A stretch of 35,994 nt of DNA from Rickettsiales bacterium (GTDB lineage: Bacteria > Pseudomonadota > Alphaproteobacteria > Rs-D84), in assembly GCA_031263295.1 (NCBI GenBank), contig JAISGC010000057.1, forward strand, positions 1-35,994, read 5' to 3'. Of this stretch, positions 33,075 through 35,994 are shown piece by piece. Made by a program: the position numbers and the translations under genes. Below the pieces are notes generated by a model that did not search any database, was not told the origin of the DNA, and saw only the letters and a program-made list of their open reading frames with translations. Each line of letters opens with the position of its first letter. Position 1 is the stretch's first letter.

Positions 33075-33470
33075 TCACCAATCATACAACTGGTAATCCG
33101 ATGTTTTTTCGATGTCGCCTTTGGTTATTATATTCGCGTGGTTCGGGCAGTTGTAGACATTCGCCGTTATGATATAAGACCGGTCCTCGCCGAAGAACTT
33201 CCATTCGCGCGGGCTGGTTCGCATCGAGACTATCCAGTATGCGTTGCCTTTTCGCGCCTGGTCCACGACGCGGTTTTCAAGGTATGCTATCGCGTCGTCC
33301 TTGTCGTAGACGAGCGCGTCCACTTCGAGCTTGTATAAAAACTGGCAGCCGATGGGCTCGTCTTTTAATTGGCGCAGGTATTTTGTTTCGGGCTTCGGTT
33401 CGATGAAGCCCGAACAGGCGGCCAGCGCGGCTAGCGCCGCCGGGCATAAAATGGTCAGTAGTTTTTTCAT
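33075..33470 (-). CDS. Small lipoprotein (DUF4156-like)
   Basis: MKKLLTILCPAALAALAAC|SG lipobox; CQFLYKLEVDALVYDKDDAIAYLENRVVDQARKGNAYW. Confidence 0.6.
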   Translation of the reverse strand: MKKLLTILCPAALAALAACSGFIEPKPETKYLRQLKDEPIGCQFLYKLEVDALVYDKDDAIAYLENRVVDQARKGNAYWIVSMRTSPREWKFFGEDRSYIITANVYNCPNHANIITKGDIEKTSDYQLYDW

Positions 33471-33513
33471 AGCATCAGAATTATATCATAAAAAATTATC
33501 CAGCCCAAGTTTC

Positions 33514-33586
33514 GCCCCCACCCAAGATTTTCTAGGCTCGCGGGTCTTGCGACCCTTGCTCGCCAAGAAAATCTATCCCGCCCCCA
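33514..33586. repeat. Palindromic repeat family C, copy 2 (overlaps ispH 3' end)
   Basis: CCCACCCAAGATTTTCTAGGCTCGCGGGTCTTGCGACCCTTGCTCGCCAAGAAAATCTATCCCGCCCC. Confidence 0.85.
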
Positions 33587-34418
33587 TAAATGGGGGCAGG
33601 AAACGCGCAATCGCCGATTCGACTTCTTCAATGGAGTAATCCGGTGTGGACAGGCCCGCCGCAATGGCGCAATGCTGTTTCCCGTCGAACCATTCCGGCC
33701 GCAGTTCGGCCGCGTTTTCGACCTGAAAAATATCTTGGCAGAACGGCCCCGCGGCGGCCGCCAGCGCCTTGGTGTTCGATGAGTTCTTTCCGCCGATCAC
33801 AATCATTATGTCCGCCCATTTCGCCAATTCGGCCGCAGCCTTTTGGTTGTTTTGCGTCGCCGGGCATATCGTGCAGACGCTTTGGAAATCCTTGATTTTC
33901 TCGGACAAAAACTTTTCCGCCTCTTGAAACTCGTTTATCGGCTTGGTCGTTTGCGAAATCAGCGCGACGCGTTCCGGCAGGGCGATGCCCCGCAATTGGT
34001 CGACCGACGAGAACGCGAAAACATTCGCGGCCCGCCCTATGATTCCCAGCACCTCCGGGTGGTTCGTTTCGCCGAACAAAAACACCGCGCGTCCGGATTC
34101 GGAAAACTCGCGCGCCAAATCCTGGACGCGCTTCACATTCGGGCAGGTCGCGTCGATTATTTTGATGCCGCGGGCCTCCATCGATTTCTGTTCGGCCTCG
34201 CCTATGCCGTGCGCCCGTATCAGGGCAGTCCCTCCGTTTGGAATCGCGTCGATTTCCAGCGGCCCGACATCGAAGTCCCGCAGCAGGCGCGCCGTTTCGT
34301 GCGGGTTGTGGACTATCTCGCCCGCCGCGATATATGCGCCCGGATTATCCTCGGCCATTTTAATCGCCCGGCGGACCCCGCCGCAAAATCCGATAACTTT
34401 TGTCTTTCTAATTTCCAT
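33573..34418 (-). CDS. ispH: 4-hydroxy-3-methylbut-2-enyl diphosphate reductase
   Basis: GFCGGVRRAI, GEIVHNPHE, DATCPNVKRVQ, TNHPEVLGI, TICPATQNNQ, VIGGKNSSNT. Confidence 0.95.
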   Translation of the reverse strand: MEIRKTKVIGFCGGVRRAIKMAEDNPGAYIAAGEIVHNPHETARLLRDFDVGPLEIDAIPNGGTALIRAHGIGEAEQKSMEARGIKIIDATCPNVKRVQDLAREFSESGRAVFLFGETNHPEVLGIIGRAANVFAFSSVDQLRGIALPERVALISQTTKPINEFQEAEKFLSEKIKDFQSVCTICPATQNNQKAAAELAKWADIMIVIGGKNSSNTKALAAAAGPFCQDIFQVENAAELRPEWFDGKQHCAIAAGLSTPDYSIEEVESAIARFLPPFMGAG

Positions 34419-35481
34419 TCGCAAGAACCTTGTCTATTTCGGCGCACAGGCGGGCGAATATCCGGTCGTTCGGAATCGGAACCGGAGCGCGCCCTCCGAC
34501 GACGAGCATTCCGGTTTTGTCTTCCGCGGACGCGCCGTAGACGCCGACATCCACGCGGCCCGCCTCCTGTCTGTTCACGACGCAGCCCATGACCGCGACG
34601 GATGCGGCGCGCGTTTCGTCTCTATACTTTTCTTCAAGCATATTCGCGATTTTTATGACATCTATGCATTTTCGCGAACAGGTCGGGCACGAGACGATGT
34701 TCAGGCCGCGGCTCGACAATCCGTATGCCTTTAATATTTTTATTCCGGCGCGCGCCTCGTCGACCGGGTCCCCCGACAGGGAGACGCGCAGCGTGTCGCC
34801 GATTCCGCTCCAAAGCAGATGCCCGAGCGCCATCGCGTTTTTTATGCTGCCGTCCAGAATGCCACCGGCCTCCGTCACGCCGAGGTGCAGGGGATAATCG
34901 CATTTCGCGGCCAATTTCTCATAGGCCTCTATCGTCATTTTTGCGTCGGACGACTTGACGCTTATTTTTATATCCGAAAACCCGGCGTCTTCCAGCGCCC
35001 GCGATTGGAGCAATGCGGATTCGACCATGGCCTCCCCGCACGGCTCGCCGTATTTTTCCAGCAGGTCTTTTTCCAAAGATCCGGCGTTGACCCCTATCCG
35101 TATCGAGCATTTGTTCGCCTTCGCCGCCGCGACGACCTCGCGGACATTCTCCGCGCTTCCGATATTCGACGGGTTTATGCGCAGGCATGCGGCCCCGGCG
35201 TCCGCGGCCAGAAGCCCCATCCGCCAATCGTAATGAATATCGGCGACAATCGGAACCTTCGATTTGGGAACGATGCGGCGCAGGACATCCGCGGCCGATT
35301 CGTTCGGGACGGATATGCGCATTATGGAGGCGCCCGCGTCCGCGCATTCGTTTATCTGGCGCAGCGTTCCGTCGAAATCGTCGGGCGCGGCGTTCGTCAT
35401 CGATTGTATTGTTATGGGGGCGCCGCCGCCGACCGGCACATCGCCGACAAAAATCTGTCTTGTTTTTCTTCGCTCAATCAT
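34408..35481 (-). CDS. ispG: (E)-4-hydroxy-3-methylbut-2-enyl-diphosphate synthase
   Basis: ITIQSMTNAAP, VPIVADIHYDWR, CLRINPSNIG, LGVTEAGG, SCPTCSR, GCVVNRQEAGR. Confidence 0.96.
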   Translation of the reverse strand: MIERRKTRQIFVGDVPVGGGAPITIQSMTNAAPDDFDGTLRQINECADAGASIMRISVPNESAADVLRRIVPKSKVPIVADIHYDWRMGLLAADAGAACLRINPSNIGSAENVREVVAAAKANKCSIRIGVNAGSLEKDLLEKYGEPCGEAMVESALLQSRALEDAGFSDIKISVKSSDAKMTIEAYEKLAAKCDYPLHLGVTEAGGILDGSIKNAMALGHLLWSGIGDTLRVSLSGDPVDEARAGIKILKAYGLSSRGLNIVSCPTCSRKCIDVIKIANMLEEKYRDETRAASVAVMGCVVNRQEAGRVDVGVYGASAEDKTGMLVVGGRAPVPIPNDRIFARLCAEIDKVLANGN

Positions 35482-35583
35482 ACGCCCGGCCTTTTGCAAC
35501 GATTGCGATTATAACATTTTTTCCGCCGCCGCAAAAAATAAAGCAGTTGCCTGACAGGCGCATACTTTATTATAATGTTCGCT

Positions 35584-35901
35584 ATGGAAAGGTTCGAGAG
35601 TCTTGTTGGATTTTACGGCGCGGTCAAAACCATCGCGTCCGCCGTCTGCGTCGAGAAGGGCGGCATCGACATAGACAACTATGCCGGGCGCTTTTTTATC
35701 GCCGACTTGCTTGAACTTATCGTCGCATACGGCGAGAAGGCTGGCGCGAAAAACCTGGACGCCCTGCGCCGCGAATTGGCCGCCCGCGCCGCCGACATCA
35801 CTCCGACCAACAAGCCGATTTACGAGATGTCGCTTGAAGAGTTTGAGAAGTTTATAGGCGGCGGCTCCGCCGCCGAAGAGAATAAGAGAATAAGAGAATA
35901 A
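35584..35901 (+). CDS. Hypothetical protein
   Basis: Open frame MERFESLVGFYGAVKTIASAVCVEKGG...; C-terminus ENKRIRE* read through the octamer repeat. Confidence 0.6.
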   Translation: MERFESLVGFYGAVKTIASAVCVEKGGIDIDNYAGRFFIADLLELIVAYGEKAGAKNLDALRRELAARAADITPTNKPIYEMSLEEFEKFIGGGSAAEENKRIRE

Positions 35902-35994
35902 GAGAATGGAACTTGTCAAAAGGTTTTTGCATAAAATAAAAGCGGCACGCATATTGCGCGCTCCATTCTCTTATTCTCTTATTCTCTTATTCTC
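35878..35994. repeat. GAGAATAA octamer hairpin cassette, copy 3 (runs to window end)
   Basis: Same architecture as 26360-26478, with homologous loop ATGGAACTTGTCAAAAGGTTTTTGCATAAAATAAAAGCGG. Confidence 0.92.
35906..35994 (+). CDS. 5' end of a predicted exported protein/lipoprotein with repeat-encoded signal peptide (truncated by window)
   Basis: MELVKRFLHKIKAARILRAPFSYSLILLFS..., open to the window edge; same start context as 26389. Confidence 0.55.
   Translation, partial: MELVKRFLHKIKAARILRAPFSYSLILLF

Overview
This 36 kb window looks like chromosomal DNA from a compact, GC-rich genome, probably alphaproteobacterial (inferred from gene content). It is mostly housekeeping genes: accC/accB, queH, nth, ileS, mnmG, ychF, dnaG, topA, rodA-mrdA-mreD-mreC, bL36, virB3-virB4, lpxK-like, lpxC, ftsQ-like, an ftsA-rpe fusion, tsaE, ispH and ispG, plus tRNA-Cys and initiator tRNA-Met. 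The unusual signal is in the repeats. Many junctions, and several coding regions, carry hairpins whose arms are degenerate tandem repeats of 6, 7 or 8 bp (GAGAATAA, GAATAAA, TGCAAAG, TAATGAC, ATTCATA, GAGTTY). Two of these families are read in frame as the N-terminal signal peptide of otherwise unrelated exported proteins. The TGCAAAG hairpin encodes the export signals at 196-735 and 19643-20401, with a shared '...LNFAICTLL...' core. The GAGAATAA hairpin encodes 'MELVKRFL.KIKA.R...APFSYSLILLFS' at 26389 (followed by a lipobox LTAC) and again at the right edge (35906). The loop encodes the basic n-region and the pyrimidine-rich arm encodes the hydrophobic h-region. The octamer element also supplies the stop codon of the upstream gene (both upstream proteins end in ENKRIRE*), 4 nt before the new ATG. 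This resembles a portable stop/start/signal-peptide cassette and is my main candidate for an undescribed system. Other points of interest are an FtsA-Rpe fusion with a repeat-like linker, an internally shortened MnmG with heptamer repeats in its variable segments, a candidate ~133-nt sRNA, paired palindromic cassettes upstream of two paralogous Cys-rich secreted proteins, and an AT-rich strand-switch region with a tandem duplication. All calls are from reading the sequence; no searches were run.
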